64,000 nt of DNA, taken from Actinoplanes utahensis. Its GTDB lineage: Bacteria; Actinomycetota; Actinomycetes; Mycobacteriales; Micromonosporaceae. The DNA lies in the NCBI RefSeq assembly GCF_016862455.1, contig NZ_BOMZ01000091.1, positions 1-64,000 on the forward strand, read 5' to 3'. Every line of letters starts with the position of its first letter. Position 1 is the first letter of the stretch. The notes beneath the pieces were generated by a model. It was not told the origin of the DNA. It saw nothing but the letters and a program-made list of their open reading frames with translations, and did no database searches. Position numbers and translations under genes: made by a program. Below, one piece after another: positions 29,353-37,987 of this stretch.

Positions 29353-30548
29353 CCTGGCTCGACATCCCGGCCGGGCATCCGTTCGGCGTCGCCACCCTGC
29401 CGTACGGGGTGTTCAGCACGCCTGCGGACCCGCACCCGCGCGCCGGCGTCGCGATCGGCGACTGGATCATCGATCTGCCGTCCGCGGTCCGCCGCCTGGA
29501 ACCGTCGCTGGCCGGCGCGGTCGCCGGGCCGTCGCTGGACGCACTGCTGGCCGCCGGGCCGCGAGTGTGGGCCGCGGTGCGGGCCGCGCTGACCACGTGG
29601 GTCACCGACGAGGTCTACCGTGACCTGCTCGGCGGGCATCTCGTCCCGGCCCGCGACGCGATCCTGCACCTGCCGTTCACCGTCGCCGACTACGTCGACT
29701 TCTACGCCTCCGAGCAGCACGCCACCAACCTGGGCCGGATGTTCCGGCCGGGTCAGGAGCCGCTGCTGCCGAACTGGAAGCACCTGCCGGTCGGCTATCA
29801 CGGCCGGGCCGGCACCGTGGTCGTCTCCGGCACCGAGATCGTCCGCCCGTCCGGGCAGCGCGGCGCCGGGGTCTTCGGGCCGTCGCAGCGTCTCGACATC
29901 GAGGCCGAGCTGGGGTTCGTCGTCGGTGTCCCGTCACGGCTGGGCGCGCCGGTCGCGGCGGACCGGTTCGCCGACCACGTCTTCGGGGTGTGCCTGGTCA
30001 ACGACTGGTCGGCCCGGGACATCCAATCGTGGGAGTACGTTCCGCTCGGCCCGTTCCTCGGCAAGTCGTTCGCCACCTCGATCTCCCCGTGGATCGTGCC
30101 GCTGGCCGCTCTCGATCACGCCCGAGTGGCGCCGCCGCCGCGGACCGTGCCGGTGCAGCCGTACCTGGACGACGCGGCTCTCGGCCCGTGGGGCCTGGAC
30201 ATCGGCTTCGAGGTGCGCCTCAACGGGCAGGTGATCTCCCGGCCGCCGTTCGCCGGGATGTACTGGACCGGCGCGCAGATGCTCGCCCATCTGACCGCCA
30301 ACGGGGCGTCGCTGCGCACCGGCGACCTGTACGCCTCCGGCACGGTCAGCGGCCCCGAGCCGGATCAGCGCGGCTCGCTGATCGAACTGTCCTGGAACGG
30401 CGACGACCCGGTCAAGCTGCCCGACGGCTCGGTTCGCGCGTTCCTCGCCGACGGCGACGAGGTGACGATCACCGCGACCGCGCCCGGCCCGGACGGTGCC
30501 GTCATCGGCCTGGGCGAGGTGACCGGCCGGGTGGTGCCCCGCGGCTGA
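29349..30548 (+). CDS. fahA: Fumarylacetoacetase
   Basis: A 399-residue hydrolase for the last step of tyrosine breakdown, fumarylacetoacetate to fumarate and acetoacetate. The SH3-like N-terminal domain is followed by the FAH fold with DFYASEQHATNLGRMFRPG, the metal-binding EAELGFVVG and NDWSARDIQSWEYVPLGPF motifs, and GKSFATSISPW. GTG 29349 overlaps the stop of the unknown gene and has GGAGG ahead. Confidence 0.95.
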   Translation: MTWLDIPAGHPFGVATLPYGVFSTPADPHPRAGVAIGDWIIDLPSAVRRLEPSLAGAVAGPSLDALLAAGPRVWAAVRAALTTWVTDEVYRDLLGGHLVPARDAILHLPFTVADYVDFYASEQHATNLGRMFRPGQEPLLPNWKHLPVGYHGRAGTVVVSGTEIVRPSGQRGAGVFGPSQRLDIEAELGFVVGVPSRLGAPVAADRFADHVFGVCLVNDWSARDIQSWEYVPLGPFLGKSFATSISPWIVPLAALDHARVAPPPRTVPVQPYLDDAALGPWGLDIGFEVRLNGQVISRPPFAGMYWTGAQMLAHLTANGASLRTGDLYASGTVSGPEPDQRGSLIELSWNGDDPVKLPDGSVRAFLADGDEVTITATAPGPDGAVIGLGEVTGRVVPRG

Positions 30549-30652
30549 GAGCAGCCCGCTGGTCGGGGCGATAGTCGCCGATATCGGGGAAACCCGCCCC
30601 GTCCCGCCGGATGATGAGCGGGCACCTGTCCACGGGGAAGGGATCACCGACC

Positions 30653-31129
30653 ATGCTCTCCACGGTTCTGCTCGCCACGTCGCTGGCCGTCACCGGCGCG
30701 GCACCCGCGGCCGCCGCCGACGGCGCGCGGCTCATCGTCAACAAGCTCTCCCAGAAGTGCCTCACCGCCGCGTTCGGCGGCAGCACCGTCACCCAGGCGG
30801 GATGTGACTCCGGCGAGGACCTCCAGCGGTGGGAGCTGCTGGACGGCGCCGAGGAGAGTCACGTCCGGATCCGTAATCTGGCGACCGGATACTGCCTGAC
30901 CGTCCACGGCGAGGAGAACGGTCAGGTCGTCCACGGCGGGGACTGTGACGCCGAGGCCCGTAACGTCTGGAAGTTCCAGCACAAGGGCGACGAGTGGTGG
31001 GAGCTGCGGGTGCTCTCCACCGACAAGTGCCTCGACCTGCACGCCGACAGCAAGGCCGACGGCGCGGTGATCCAGCAGTGGGGCTGCAACTGGGGTTTCA
31101 ACGACAACCAGACCTGGATGCTCCTCTGA
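30653..31129 (+). CDS. Secreted ricin-B-type (R-type) lectin
   Basis: A 158-residue exported protein: a short signal peptide ending in AAAA (cleavage near residue 20-22) followed by one beta-trefoil lectin domain. Three repeats are visible, each with the family's tryptophan (DLQRWELL, NVWKF, QTWMLL) and paired cysteines. Such domains bind galactose- or xylose-type glycans, usually fused to hydrolases; here it stands alone. ATG 30653 is chosen because the signal peptide starts there with AAGGGA upstream. Confidence 0.85.
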   Translation: MLSTVLLATSLAVTGAAPAAAADGARLIVNKLSQKCLTAAFGGSTVTQAGCDSGEDLQRWELLDGAEESHVRIRNLATGYCLTVHGEENGQVVHGGDCDAEARNVWKFQHKGDEWWELRVLSTDKCLDLHADSKADGAVIQQWGCNWGFNDNQTWMLL

Positions 31130-31158
31130 GGCACGGCACTTCTCGCCGCACTCGGGCA

Positions 31159-31184
31159 CCGGCCGGCCCGCCGCTGCCGGCCGG
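31159..31184. terminator. Hairpin between lectin and MFS genes
   Basis: CCGGCCGGC (31159-31167) and GCCGGCCGG (31176-31184) form a perfect nine-base stem with an eight-base loop between two converging genes. No T-run follows, which is common in actinobacteria. Confidence 0.5.
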
Positions 31185-31220
31185 GTTCGCGGCTGCTCGC
31201 GCAGCGCGGCACGGCGTTCC

Positions 31221-32813
31221 TCAGGACAGCAGGTGGCTGACCTCGGGCGGGCCGTCGGTGAGAGCCAGGGCCCGCTGCTCGACGGCCTGGTCGGCGCCGG
31301 TCAGCCGGCCGGTGTGCTGGCGCAGGTGCTCGTCCCAGGTCGGCACCAGGTACACCTCGACCATCCGGCCGGGGCGTTCGCCGTCCCGGAACAGCCCCCA
31401 CCGCACCGCGCCGGTGCGCATTCGGCTACGGCGTACCCCCTGCATCGCCTCGGCGAACGCCGCCTGCCGCTCCGGCGGCACCGGATAGCTGCTCATCACC
31501 AGCACCGGGCCGTTCTGGTCGTCCGGCTCCACCTCCAGGTGCGGTTCCGGCCAGAACACGGCCGGATCCCGGTTCAGCCCGCTGGTGTCGTGCAACGGCC
31601 ACCAGCGCAGCGTCACCGCGCCGCCGAGCATCAGCACGACCGCCGCCAGATGCGCCGGCGGCAGCCCCCACAGGTCGGAGACGACACCCCAGACCAGCGC
31701 GCCCGCCGCCTGGGAACCCGCGAAGACGATCTGATAGATGGCCAGGCCGCGGGCCCGCACCCAGTTCGGCAGGAACAGCTGCATCGCCGCGTTCACACTG
31801 GACAGCACCATCACCCAGGCGACACCGGCGGGCAGCAGCGCCACCACCACGACCGCCGTCGAACCGGCCGTCCCCAGCACGGCCAGCACCACCGCGAAAC
31901 CGAGGCTCGCGACCAGCAGCAGCCGGTTCAGCGACCAGCGGGCCCGCAACCGCGGCAGCAGCAGCGCCCCGGCCACCGCCCCGGCGCCGACCGCGGCGAG
32001 CAGCAGGCCGTACCCGCCGGAACCCAGCCCCAGCGCACGGCTCGCCACCAGCGGCAACAACGCCCACAGCGCGCTGCCCGGCACCAGGAACAGCGCCGCC
32101 CGCAGCAGGATGCGCCGGACCACGGGGGAGTGCCGCACGTACCGGCTGCCGGAACGGACCGCCGCCGTGAACCGCTCCGGTGTCGTCGCCGTTCCCGGCG
32201 CCGCCGGCCGCCACCGCCACAGCACCAGGGCGAACACCGCGAACGACAGCGTGTTGAGGCCGAACACCACACCCGCCCCGGCCCGGGCGATCAGCAGACC
32301 GGCCACCGCCGGGCCGACCGCGCGCGCCAGGTTCATGCTGATCGCGCCGAGCGCCGACGCGGACGCCAACTGCGGGCGCGGCACCAACTCCGGGATGATC
32401 GACTGCCAGGCCGGCGCGGTCAGCGCCTGCCCGGCGCCGAGCACGAACGTCAGCGTCAGCAGCAGCGACGGCGGCATGTACCCGGCCACCGTCAGGGTGG
32501 TCAGCACGGCGCCCACCCCGGTCAGGAACACCTGCACGGCGATCAGCAGCCGCCGCCTGTCGAAGATGTCGGCGAGCGCCCCGGACGGCAGCGCCAGCAG
32601 CACGATCGGCAGGGTGCCGGCCGTCTGCACCACCGCCACCAGGGTGTCGTTGCCGGACTGCTCCACCAGCAGCCACTGCGCGCCGACCGTCTGCATCCAG
32701 GTGCCGATGTTGCTGGCCAGCAGCGCCAGCCACAGACTGCGGAAGACCGCGATCCGCAGCGGCGCCCACGCCGACGGCGGCACGGCCCGGGCGGTGGTCG
32801 TCTCGGTGCTCAC
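31221..32813 (-). CDS. MFS exporter with C-terminal cytoplasmic domain (MFS_3 type)
   Basis: A 530-residue major facilitator of the transmembrane secretion effector/enterobactin-exporter type. About twelve membrane segments span residues 20-410, with the DIFDRRRLL loop after helix 2. The last 105 residues (from about 425) form a soluble domain with the family's ferredoxin-like pattern (VLVMSSYPVPPERQAAF; WGLFRDGERPGRMVEVYLV; WDEHLRQH). GTG 32813 is preferred because the frame upstream to 32999 lacks similarity. Substrate unknown. Confidence 0.85.
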   Translation of the reverse strand: MSTETTTARAVPPSAWAPLRIAVFRSLWLALLASNIGTWMQTVGAQWLLVEQSGNDTLVAVVQTAGTLPIVLLALPSGALADIFDRRRLLIAVQVFLTGVGAVLTTLTVAGYMPPSLLLTLTFVLGAGQALTAPAWQSIIPELVPRPQLASASALGAISMNLARAVGPAVAGLLIARAGAGVVFGLNTLSFAVFALVLWRWRPAAPGTATTPERFTAAVRSGSRYVRHSPVVRRILLRAALFLVPGSALWALLPLVASRALGLGSGGYGLLLAAVGAGAVAGALLLPRLRARWSLNRLLLVASLGFAVVLAVLGTAGSTAVVVVALLPAGVAWVMVLSSVNAAMQLFLPNWVRARGLAIYQIVFAGSQAAGALVWGVVSDLWGLPPAHLAAVVLMLGGAVTLRWWPLHDTSGLNRDPAVFWPEPHLEVEPDDQNGPVLVMSSYPVPPERQAAFAEAMQGVRRSRMRTGAVRWGLFRDGERPGRMVEVYLVPTWDEHLRQHTGRLTGADQAVEQRALALTDGPPEVSHLLS

Positions 32814-32842
32814 CGGCCCTGAGTTTCCACGAGCCGCGGGAT

Positions 32843-33853
32843 CTACACGCCGGGGTCCCGCGCGAAATCGGCCATGGCCCGCAGATAGCCCGGCGCCATC
32901 AGGCGCCGCGGCGAGAAGACCGCCGTGACCCACGCCCGCACCGGATAGTCCGCCACCTCCGAGCGGACCAGCGCGTGATCGGCGTCCGGGAACCAGCACA
33001 CCCGCACCCGCCCGAGCACCTCGCGGTAGACCCGCTCGGTCTCGTGCGCGTCGACGTTGCGGTCGTCACCGCCCAGCAGGAGCAGCACCGGGGTCTGCCG
33101 GTGGGCCAGGTCGCGCAGGGCGGCGGTGGCATCGGACCGGAAGTTGCGGCCGACGAAGGCCCACCGGTCGCGGTTCATCGGCTCACCGAACGGCTTCGCC
33201 GCCAGATACTCCTCGTACGATCCACCGCGCGCCAGCACCGCGTTCACCCGGTCCCGCGCGGCCAGCGCGGCGTCCCGGGTCGTCTGGTCCGCGCCGTCGT
33301 CCGCCAGGCTCGCCCGCAGGTGGAACTCGCCCTGCCGCATCCAGTTGACCGCCGGCGACACCAGGACGACGAAGGCGATCCGCGGATCGGCGGCCGCCGC
33401 GGCCGGGACCACCCATCCGCCCTGGCTGGCGCCCCACAACCCGACCCGCTCCGGATCGATCTCCGGCCACTGCCGCAGCGCCGCGACGGCACCGGCCACC
33501 TCGCGCGCCCGGTCGGCCTGGTCCTGCCGCAGCCAGTCGCCGTCCGATCCGCCGACGCCGGGTTTGCTCCAGGACACCGATGCCACCCCGGCTTCGGCGA
33601 GCGCCTCGAACTGCGGCCGGTACAGCCCCTGATTCGTCGCGTCGACCGGCCCGTCCCCGTGCACGAACACGACCACCGGCACCGGCCCGGACCGGTGCTC
33701 CGGCAGCGTCAGCACGCCGTCGAGCGTGCCGTCCAGCCCCGGCAGGCTGACCGCCCGCTCCTCCATCGCGAACGTGTTCCCCCAGGCCGCCGCCGCACCC
33801 AGCCCGGCGACCGCCAGTACCACCGCACTCGCCCACGCCACCCATCTCCGCAT
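32843..33853 (-). CDS. Alpha/beta hydrolase with N-terminal signal or anchor
   Basis: A 336-residue hydrolase. A hydrophobic N-terminus (residues 5-24) acts as signal or anchor, so the enzyme probably works outside the membrane. The fold shows the oxyanion stretch VVFVHGDG, nucleophile S143 in GASQGG, an acid candidate in LLGGDDRNVD and histidine in DADHALV. Similar in plan to the hydrolase at 44113. It is divergent from the GNAT gene; its ATG overlaps the left arm of a nine-base inverted repeat. Confidence 0.85.
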   Translation of the reverse strand: MRRWVAWASAVVLAVAGLGAAAAWGNTFAMEERAVSLPGLDGTLDGVLTLPEHRSGPVPVVVFVHGDGPVDATNQGLYRPQFEALAEAGVASVSWSKPGVGGSDGDWLRQDQADRAREVAGAVAALRQWPEIDPERVGLWGASQGGWVVPAAAAADPRIAFVVLVSPAVNWMRQGEFHLRASLADDGADQTTRDAALAARDRVNAVLARGGSYEEYLAAKPFGEPMNRDRWAFVGRNFRSDATAALRDLAHRQTPVLLLLGGDDRNVDAHETERVYREVLGRVRVCWFPDADHALVRSEVADYPVRAWVTAVFSPRRLMAPGYLRAMADFARDPGV

Positions 33854-33896
33854 GACCTATCCTTTCAATGACGACCGTTGCTCAAACGATAGGTCA
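33853..33896. promoter_or_regulatory. Divergent operator between hydrolase and GNAT genes
   Basis: TGACCTATC (33853-33861) and GATAGGTCA (33888-33896) are a perfect nine-base inverted repeat framing the 46-base divergent gap. The left arm touches the hydrolase start codon and the right arm ends four bases before the GNAT start. The PaaX-type regulator encoded downstream of the GNAT gene is a candidate ligand. Part of each arm may also serve as -10. Confidence 0.55.
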
Positions 33897-33899
33897 CTG

Positions 33900-34562
33900 A
33901 TGCGAACCGAGAACCAACCGTCCGACCCCTCCGAAGCCGCCCGCGCCGCCGCGCCGCCGGACATGCCGCTCGCCGGGATCCATCGCGCGGTCCCCGCCGA
34001 GGCGCGTCAGACCGCGGCGCGGTTGTACGCGCTGGCCTTCGACGCGAAACTGCGCGCCGCGCTGGGCGCCGGCGACGAGCGCCTGCGGTTCCTCGCCGAT
34101 CACCTGCGCCCCGACCGCATGCTGTGCGCCACGGTGGACGGGCGGGTGCGGGGCGTGGCCGGGCTGCACCTGGACGGCGGCACGGCCTTCGACGTGACCC
34201 TGCCCGGCCTGTTCCGTGCCTACGGCGTCAGCGCCGGGTGGCGGTTCCTCGTCCTGCTCGGCCTGCACCGCGAGCCCCGGCCGGACGAGCTGCTGCTGGA
34301 CGGCATCGCCGTCGACCCCGCCGCACGCGGGCAGGGACTCGGAACGCTGCTGTTGCGGGAGGCGGAGATCCTCGCCGCCGAGCGGGGCCTGCGACGGGTA
34401 CGGCTGTCGGTGGTGGACACCAACCCGCGCGCCCGCGCGCTGTACGAACGGGTCGGCTTCGTCACGGTCCACAGCGAGCGGGTCGATACGCTGGGCCGGC
34501 TCTACGGTGGCTTCACCGAGGTCACCGACATGGTCAAGGAGGTGCCGGCATGCCCGAGGTGA
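33900..34562 (+). CDS. GNAT family N-acetyltransferase
   Basis: A 220-residue acetyltransferase. The acetyl-CoA site is clear (LLLDGIAVDPAARGQGLGTLLL, about residues 130-150), followed by VRLSVVDTNPRARALYERVGF typical of the C-terminal GNAT motif. Substrate unknown. ATG 33900 starts without a Shine-Dalgarno, seven bases after GATAGG, suggesting a leaderless transcript. Its 3' end overlaps the PaaX-type gene by 13 bases. Confidence 0.88.
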   Translation: MRTENQPSDPSEAARAAAPPDMPLAGIHRAVPAEARQTAARLYALAFDAKLRAALGAGDERLRFLADHLRPDRMLCATVDGRVRGVAGLHLDGGTAFDVTLPGLFRAYGVSAGWRFLVLLGLHREPRPDELLLDGIAVDPAARGQGLGTLLLREAEILAAERGLRRVRLSVVDTNPRARALYERVGFVTVHSERVDTLGRLYGGFTEVTDMVKEVPACPR

Positions 34563-35425
34563 GCGCCCGGTTCCTGATCGAGAGCCTGGTGCGCCCGGAC
34601 GGCACCGCCGCCCTCACCGAGGTCTACGACACCGCGAACGCGCTGGGCATCCCCGACCAGCCGGTGCGCCTGACGATCCGCCGTCTCGTCGCCGCCGGCG
34701 CCTACGTGCAGGAGGGCCGTGGCCGCGCCGGCCTCCTGCGCCGGGCCGGCGTCGTCGCCCGCACCGGACGGCACGACGCCGAGTTCCTCCGGTTCGCCTA
34801 CCGCCGCGACGCCGGCCTGGAACCGTGGGACGGTCGCTGGCACCTGGTGATCTTCACGGTGCCGGAGAGCGAGCGCGCCACCCGGGACACGATCCGCCGC
34901 ACCCTGCTGCGCCTGGGCGGCGCCCCCCTGCACCCGGGAATGTACGTCAGCCCCAACGACTGGACCGACGTCCTCGCCGCCGAACTGACCGTGACAGCCG
35001 ACCCTTCGGCCACCGGCTCCTCCGCGCCCGCTGACTCCCCGGCCCCCGGTTGGGGCTGGACCGCCACCACCGCGGACCTGCGACACGCGGGAGAGAGTCG
35101 GCCCGCCGTCCTCGCCGCCCGACTGTGGCCTCTGGAGGAGATCGCCGCCCGCTACCGGCGGGTGGCGCTGCTGGCCGCCCGCCCGGTGCCGGCCGAGGTG
35201 TCCGGGCACAGCCGGCGTGTCGAGGTCCTGCGGGACGCCCTGGAGTTGGCGGCCGCCTTCGACCACGCCATCGCTCCCGACCCGCTGCTGCCCTTGGAAC
35301 TGCTGCCGGAGGGGTGGCCGCCGGTCGCGGCGCGCGCGGCGTTCAGGGTCACCTGGCTGGCGTTGCAACAAGTCCTCGCCGAGAGCGGTCATCACCTCTT
35401 CCGCGGGGTAATCCCGCTGCCGTGA
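34550..35425 (+). CDS. PaaX-like transcriptional regulator
   Basis: A 291-residue regulator of the PaaX type: an N-terminal winged helix (about residues 1-65, with PVRLTIRRLVAAGAYVQEGRGRAGLLR), a middle domain with WDGRWHLVIFTVPESERATRDTIRR and GAPLHPGMYVSP, and a C-terminal domain rich in LPLELLPEGWP. PaaX controls phenylacetate genes in other bacteria, but none occur here. ATG 34550 has a perfect AAGGAGGT six bases ahead. It overlaps the GNAT gene before it and the EVE-type gene after it, so all three form one operon. Confidence 0.85.
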   Translation: MPEVSARFLIESLVRPDGTAALTEVYDTANALGIPDQPVRLTIRRLVAAGAYVQEGRGRAGLLRRAGVVARTGRHDAEFLRFAYRRDAGLEPWDGRWHLVIFTVPESERATRDTIRRTLLRLGGAPLHPGMYVSPNDWTDVLAAELTVTADPSATGSSAPADSPAPGWGWTATTADLRHAGESRPAVLAARLWPLEEIAARYRRVALLAARPVPAEVSGHSRRVEVLRDALELAAAFDHAIAPDPLLPLELLPEGWPPVAARAAFRVTWLALQQVLAESGHHLFRGVIPLP

Positions 35426-35904
35426 GCAGGAATCCTGGCGTGATCACCGCGGACGGCCCCGGCGCCTGGCTGATCAAGGGCAACGCCGACCGCACCGACC
35501 TGCGCGAGCGTTTCGCCCGGAACCCGCGGGTGGACCGGTGGTGTGTGCAGCGCAGCTACCGGCTCGACCTGATGGAAGCCGGTCAGCCCGTGCTGTTCTG
35601 GGGTAGCGGCAGCCGCTTCCGGGATGTGGCCTACGGCATCTGGGGCTGGGGCACGCTGAGCGGTCCGGCCCGCCCGGAAGCCGACGGCCACGGCTGGTGG
35701 GTGCCGCTGGACCTGACCATCGCCGACCCGTCCGCCTGGGTGCCACGGCAGGCCCTGCGCGCCCATCCCGAACTGGCCGGCCTCGAAGTCCTGCGGCAGC
35801 CGCAAGCCGCCAACCCGTCCTTCGTGACCAAGCGTCAGCTCGACGTCCTGCGCCGCGAGTTCCTCGAGTCCGGCCGGCTGTCGGTGCTGTCCCGGCACGA
35901 TTGA
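35422..35904 (+). CDS. EVE-domain-like protein (PUA/YTH fold)
   Basis: A 160-residue protein resembling the EVE domain, a PUA/YTH-like fold that reads modified bases in nucleic acid. Typical features are AWLIKGN at the start, an internal WCVQRSYRLDLMEAGQPVLFWGSG with aromatic cage candidates, and GIWGWGTLSGP. GTG 35422 overlaps the PaaX-type stop (GTGA), placing it third in the operon. EVE domains are frequent in restriction systems such as McrBC; the McrBC locus here lies about 16 kb away and no link is shown. Confidence 0.65.
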   Translation: MSRNPGVITADGPGAWLIKGNADRTDLRERFARNPRVDRWCVQRSYRLDLMEAGQPVLFWGSGSRFRDVAYGIWGWGTLSGPARPEADGHGWWVPLDLTIADPSAWVPRQALRAHPELAGLEVLRQPQAANPSFVTKRQLDVLRREFLESGRLSVLSRHD

Positions 35905-35958
35905 GACAGCGCCGGCGACCAGCCGGGGTTTCGGCGGGGGCGTCGCGGCCGGGTTTCG

Positions 35959-36339
35959 TCAGGTGGGGGCGGGCAGGTGCTCGGCGAGGACGGCGAGGTG
36001 GGTGTGCCGGGCCTCGGCGTGGCGGGCGCGGCCGGCCTCGGTCAGCTCGACGAAGATGCCGCGCCGGTCCTGCACGCAGCTGGTGCGCTCGACCAGGCCG
36101 GCGTCGACGAGCCGGGTGACCGTGCGGGACAGGGCGCTCTGACTCAGATACATCGCCTCGGCCAGCTCCTGCATGCGGCGCTTGTCACAGTTCTGTGTGG
36201 CCAGCCGATCGAGGGTCTCGAACTCGCTCAGTGACAGCGCGTGCGCCTCCGCGAGGGCGCGCTCGAGGTTGACGGCGACCTCGTTGTAGCAGGTCAGCAG
36301 CGACCGCCACCGGTCGAGCAGGGCGGTTTCGGAGCTCAT
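35959..36339 (-). CDS. MarR family transcriptional regulator
   Basis: A 126-residue winged-helix repressor with the MarR core (LSEFETLDRLA, KRRMQELAEAMYLSQSALSRTVTRLVDAGLVER, DRRGIFVELTEAG). ATG 36339 is preferred over upstream in-frame starts because TAAGAT plus seven bases precedes it, a leaderless pattern. It diverges from a 14-helix MFS exporter, and a 19-bp perfect inverted repeat fills the gap. It most likely represses the exporter until a drug-like ligand binds. Confidence 0.9.
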   Translation of the reverse strand: MSSETALLDRWRSLLTCYNEVAVNLERALAEAHALSLSEFETLDRLATQNCDKRRMQELAEAMYLSQSALSRTVTRLVDAGLVERTSCVQDRRGIFVELTEAGRARHAEARHTHLAVLAEHLPAPT

Positions 36340-36384
36340 GCCCGGCATCTTATCCGCCCGCACGGCTGTATGCACACGAATTTA

Positions 36385-36426
36385 ATGCACATGCATCTAA
36401 TGCTTGTGCATTAGATGCATGTGCAT
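36385..36426. promoter_or_regulatory. 19-bp perfect inverted repeat, MarR operator
   Basis: The arms run 36385-36403 and 36408-36426 around TTGT, each with the sequence ATGCACATGCATCTAATGC or its complement. They contain nested half-sites TGCAC/GTGCA and ATGCAT; a further TGCAC lies at 36371-36375. The right arm overlaps the exporter's promoter, so binding would block it. Confidence 0.75.
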
Positions 36427-36433
36427 CTAGATT
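36404..36433 (+). promoter_or_regulatory. Promoter of the MFS exporter
   Basis: TTGTGC (36404-36409), 18 bases, TAGATT (36428-36433), then seven bases to GTG 36441, giving a probable leaderless transcript. The -35 and spacer lie inside the right arm of the inverted repeat. Confidence 0.6.
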
Positions 36434-36440
36434 CGCCGAC

Positions 36441-37880
36441 GTGACTATTACCGAGCCGCAAGTCGTGACCACGGGAACCAGAGCCGCCGGCGGAGCGTGG
36501 ACGCCGCGGCTGTGGGGTGTGCTCGCGGTGCTCTGTGCCGTGCTGTTCCTGGACGGCCTGGACGTCTCGATGGTCGGCGTCGCATTGCCGTCCATCGGCG
36601 CCGAGCTGGGCCTGTCCACCGCGTCCCTGCAGTGGATCGTCAACGGATACGTGCTGGGCTACGGCGGCCTGCTGCTGCTCGGCGGCCGCACCGCCGACCT
36701 GCTCGGCCGCCGGCGGGTGTTCCTGATCGCGCTCGGCGTCTTCACCGTGGCGTCCCTGGTGGGCGGCCTGGTCGACGACGGCGCGCTGCTCATCGCCACC
36801 CGGTTCGTCAAGGGCCTGGCCGCCGCGTTCACCGCGCCGACCGCGATGAGCATCCTCACCACCACGTTCGCCGAGGGCCCGGCCCGCAACCGGGCGCTCT
36901 CGATCTTCACGGTGTTCGGCGCCAGCGGTTACTCGTCCGGACTGATCCTCGGCGGGCTGCTGACCAGCCTGGGCTGGCGGTGGACGTTCGTCGTGCCGGT
37001 GCCGCTCGCCCTCGGAGCGCTGGTCGCGGGCTACCTGCTGATCCCGCGGGACCGGCCGGCCGCCGACGGCGGCCACGACCTGATCGGTGCGGTCACCCTC
37101 ACCGCGGGCATGCTTCTCTCGGTGTACGCCGTGGTCACCGCCCCCGAACGCGGCTGGACCGACCCGCTGACCATCGCGATCGCGGTGCTCGCCGTCGCGG
37201 CCCTCGTCGGTTTCGTGGTGACCGAGAGCCGGGTCCGGCACCCGCTGGTCCGGCTCGGCATCTTCCGGGTCGGCTCGATCGTCCGCGCCAATCTGAGCAT
37301 GGTCGCGCTGCTCGGATCGTACGTCAGCTTCCAGTTCCTGATGACCCTCTACCTGCAGGACGTGCTGCACTGGGCGCCGCTGCGGATGGCGCTGGCCCTG
37401 CTCCCGGCCGGTCTGCTGGTCGCGTTCGGTTCCCCGTTCATGGGCCGGCTCATCGACCGGTTCGGCACCGCGCCCCTGATCATCGCCGCGATGGCCTCGT
37501 TGAGCGGCGGCTACGTCTGGTTCCTGCTGACCGCCGGAGAGCGGCCCGGCTACCTGTTCACCGTGCTCCCGGCGATGCTGCTGCTGGGCGGCGGTTTCGC
37601 CTTCGGGTTCAGCTCGATCATGGCGCAGGCCACCGACGGCATCGACGACTCGGAGCAGGGTCTCGCCTCCGGTCTGGTGCAGAGCTCCGGCCAGGTCGGC
37701 ACCGCCATGGTGCTGGCGGTGCTCACGGCGATCCTCGGTGCGGCCACCGCCGCGGCCGCCGACTTCACCGCCTTCCGTCCCGGCGTCGGCCTGGTCACCG
37801 GCGTGGCGGTGGCGGGACTGCTGCTCAACCTCGTACCCCTGCTGCTTCGCAAGCCCGGCAAGCATGTGGCGGTGGGCTGA
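36441..37880 (+). CDS. MFS drug exporter, 14-helix DHA2 type
   Basis: A 479-residue major facilitator with about fourteen membrane segments. Early motifs include LDVSMVGVALPSIGAELG (helix 1, as in EmrB/QacA) and the loop GGRTADLLGRRRVF after helix 2; ILGGLLTSLGWRWTF marks helix 5. It exports drugs or metabolites by proton antiport. GTG 36441 follows its -10 by seven bases. Divergent MarR gene and operator show substrate-induced control as the likely mode. Confidence 0.92.
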   Translation: MTITEPQVVTTGTRAAGGAWTPRLWGVLAVLCAVLFLDGLDVSMVGVALPSIGAELGLSTASLQWIVNGYVLGYGGLLLLGGRTADLLGRRRVFLIALGVFTVASLVGGLVDDGALLIATRFVKGLAAAFTAPTAMSILTTTFAEGPARNRALSIFTVFGASGYSSGLILGGLLTSLGWRWTFVVPVPLALGALVAGYLLIPRDRPAADGGHDLIGAVTLTAGMLLSVYAVVTAPERGWTDPLTIAIAVLAVAALVGFVVTESRVRHPLVRLGIFRVGSIVRANLSMVALLGSYVSFQFLMTLYLQDVLHWAPLRMALALLPAGLLVAFGSPFMGRLIDRFGTAPLIIAAMASLSGGYVWFLLTAGERPGYLFTVLPAMLLLGGGFAFGFSSIMAQATDGIDDSEQGLASGLVQSSGQVGTAMVLAVLTAILGAATAAAADFTAFRPGVGLVTGVAVAGLLLNLVPLLLRKPGKHVAVG

Positions 37881-37890
37881 CAGGTTCGTC

Positions 37891-37945
37891 CGGCTGGTCG
37901 TCACTGCTGTCGCAATGCCCTTGAGGCGGCAGTGACGACCAGCCG
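37891..37945. terminator. Long hairpin after the MFS exporter
   Basis: A 17-base perfect stem joins 37891-37907 (CGGCTGGTCGTCACTGC) and 37929-37945, with a 21-base loop. It lies just past the exporter stop and is the probable terminator. Confidence 0.7.
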
Positions 37946-37952
37946 AGGGGGT

Positions 37953-37982
37953 GACCGGAGCCGGCTCGCGCCGGCTCCGGTC
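37953..37982. terminator. GC hairpin before the snapalysin gene end
   Basis: GACCGGAGCCGGC (37953-37965) pairs perfectly with 37970-37982 around a TCGC loop. It lies six bases past the stop of the converging protease gene and probably terminates it. Confidence 0.7.
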
Positions 37983-37987
37983 TCCTC

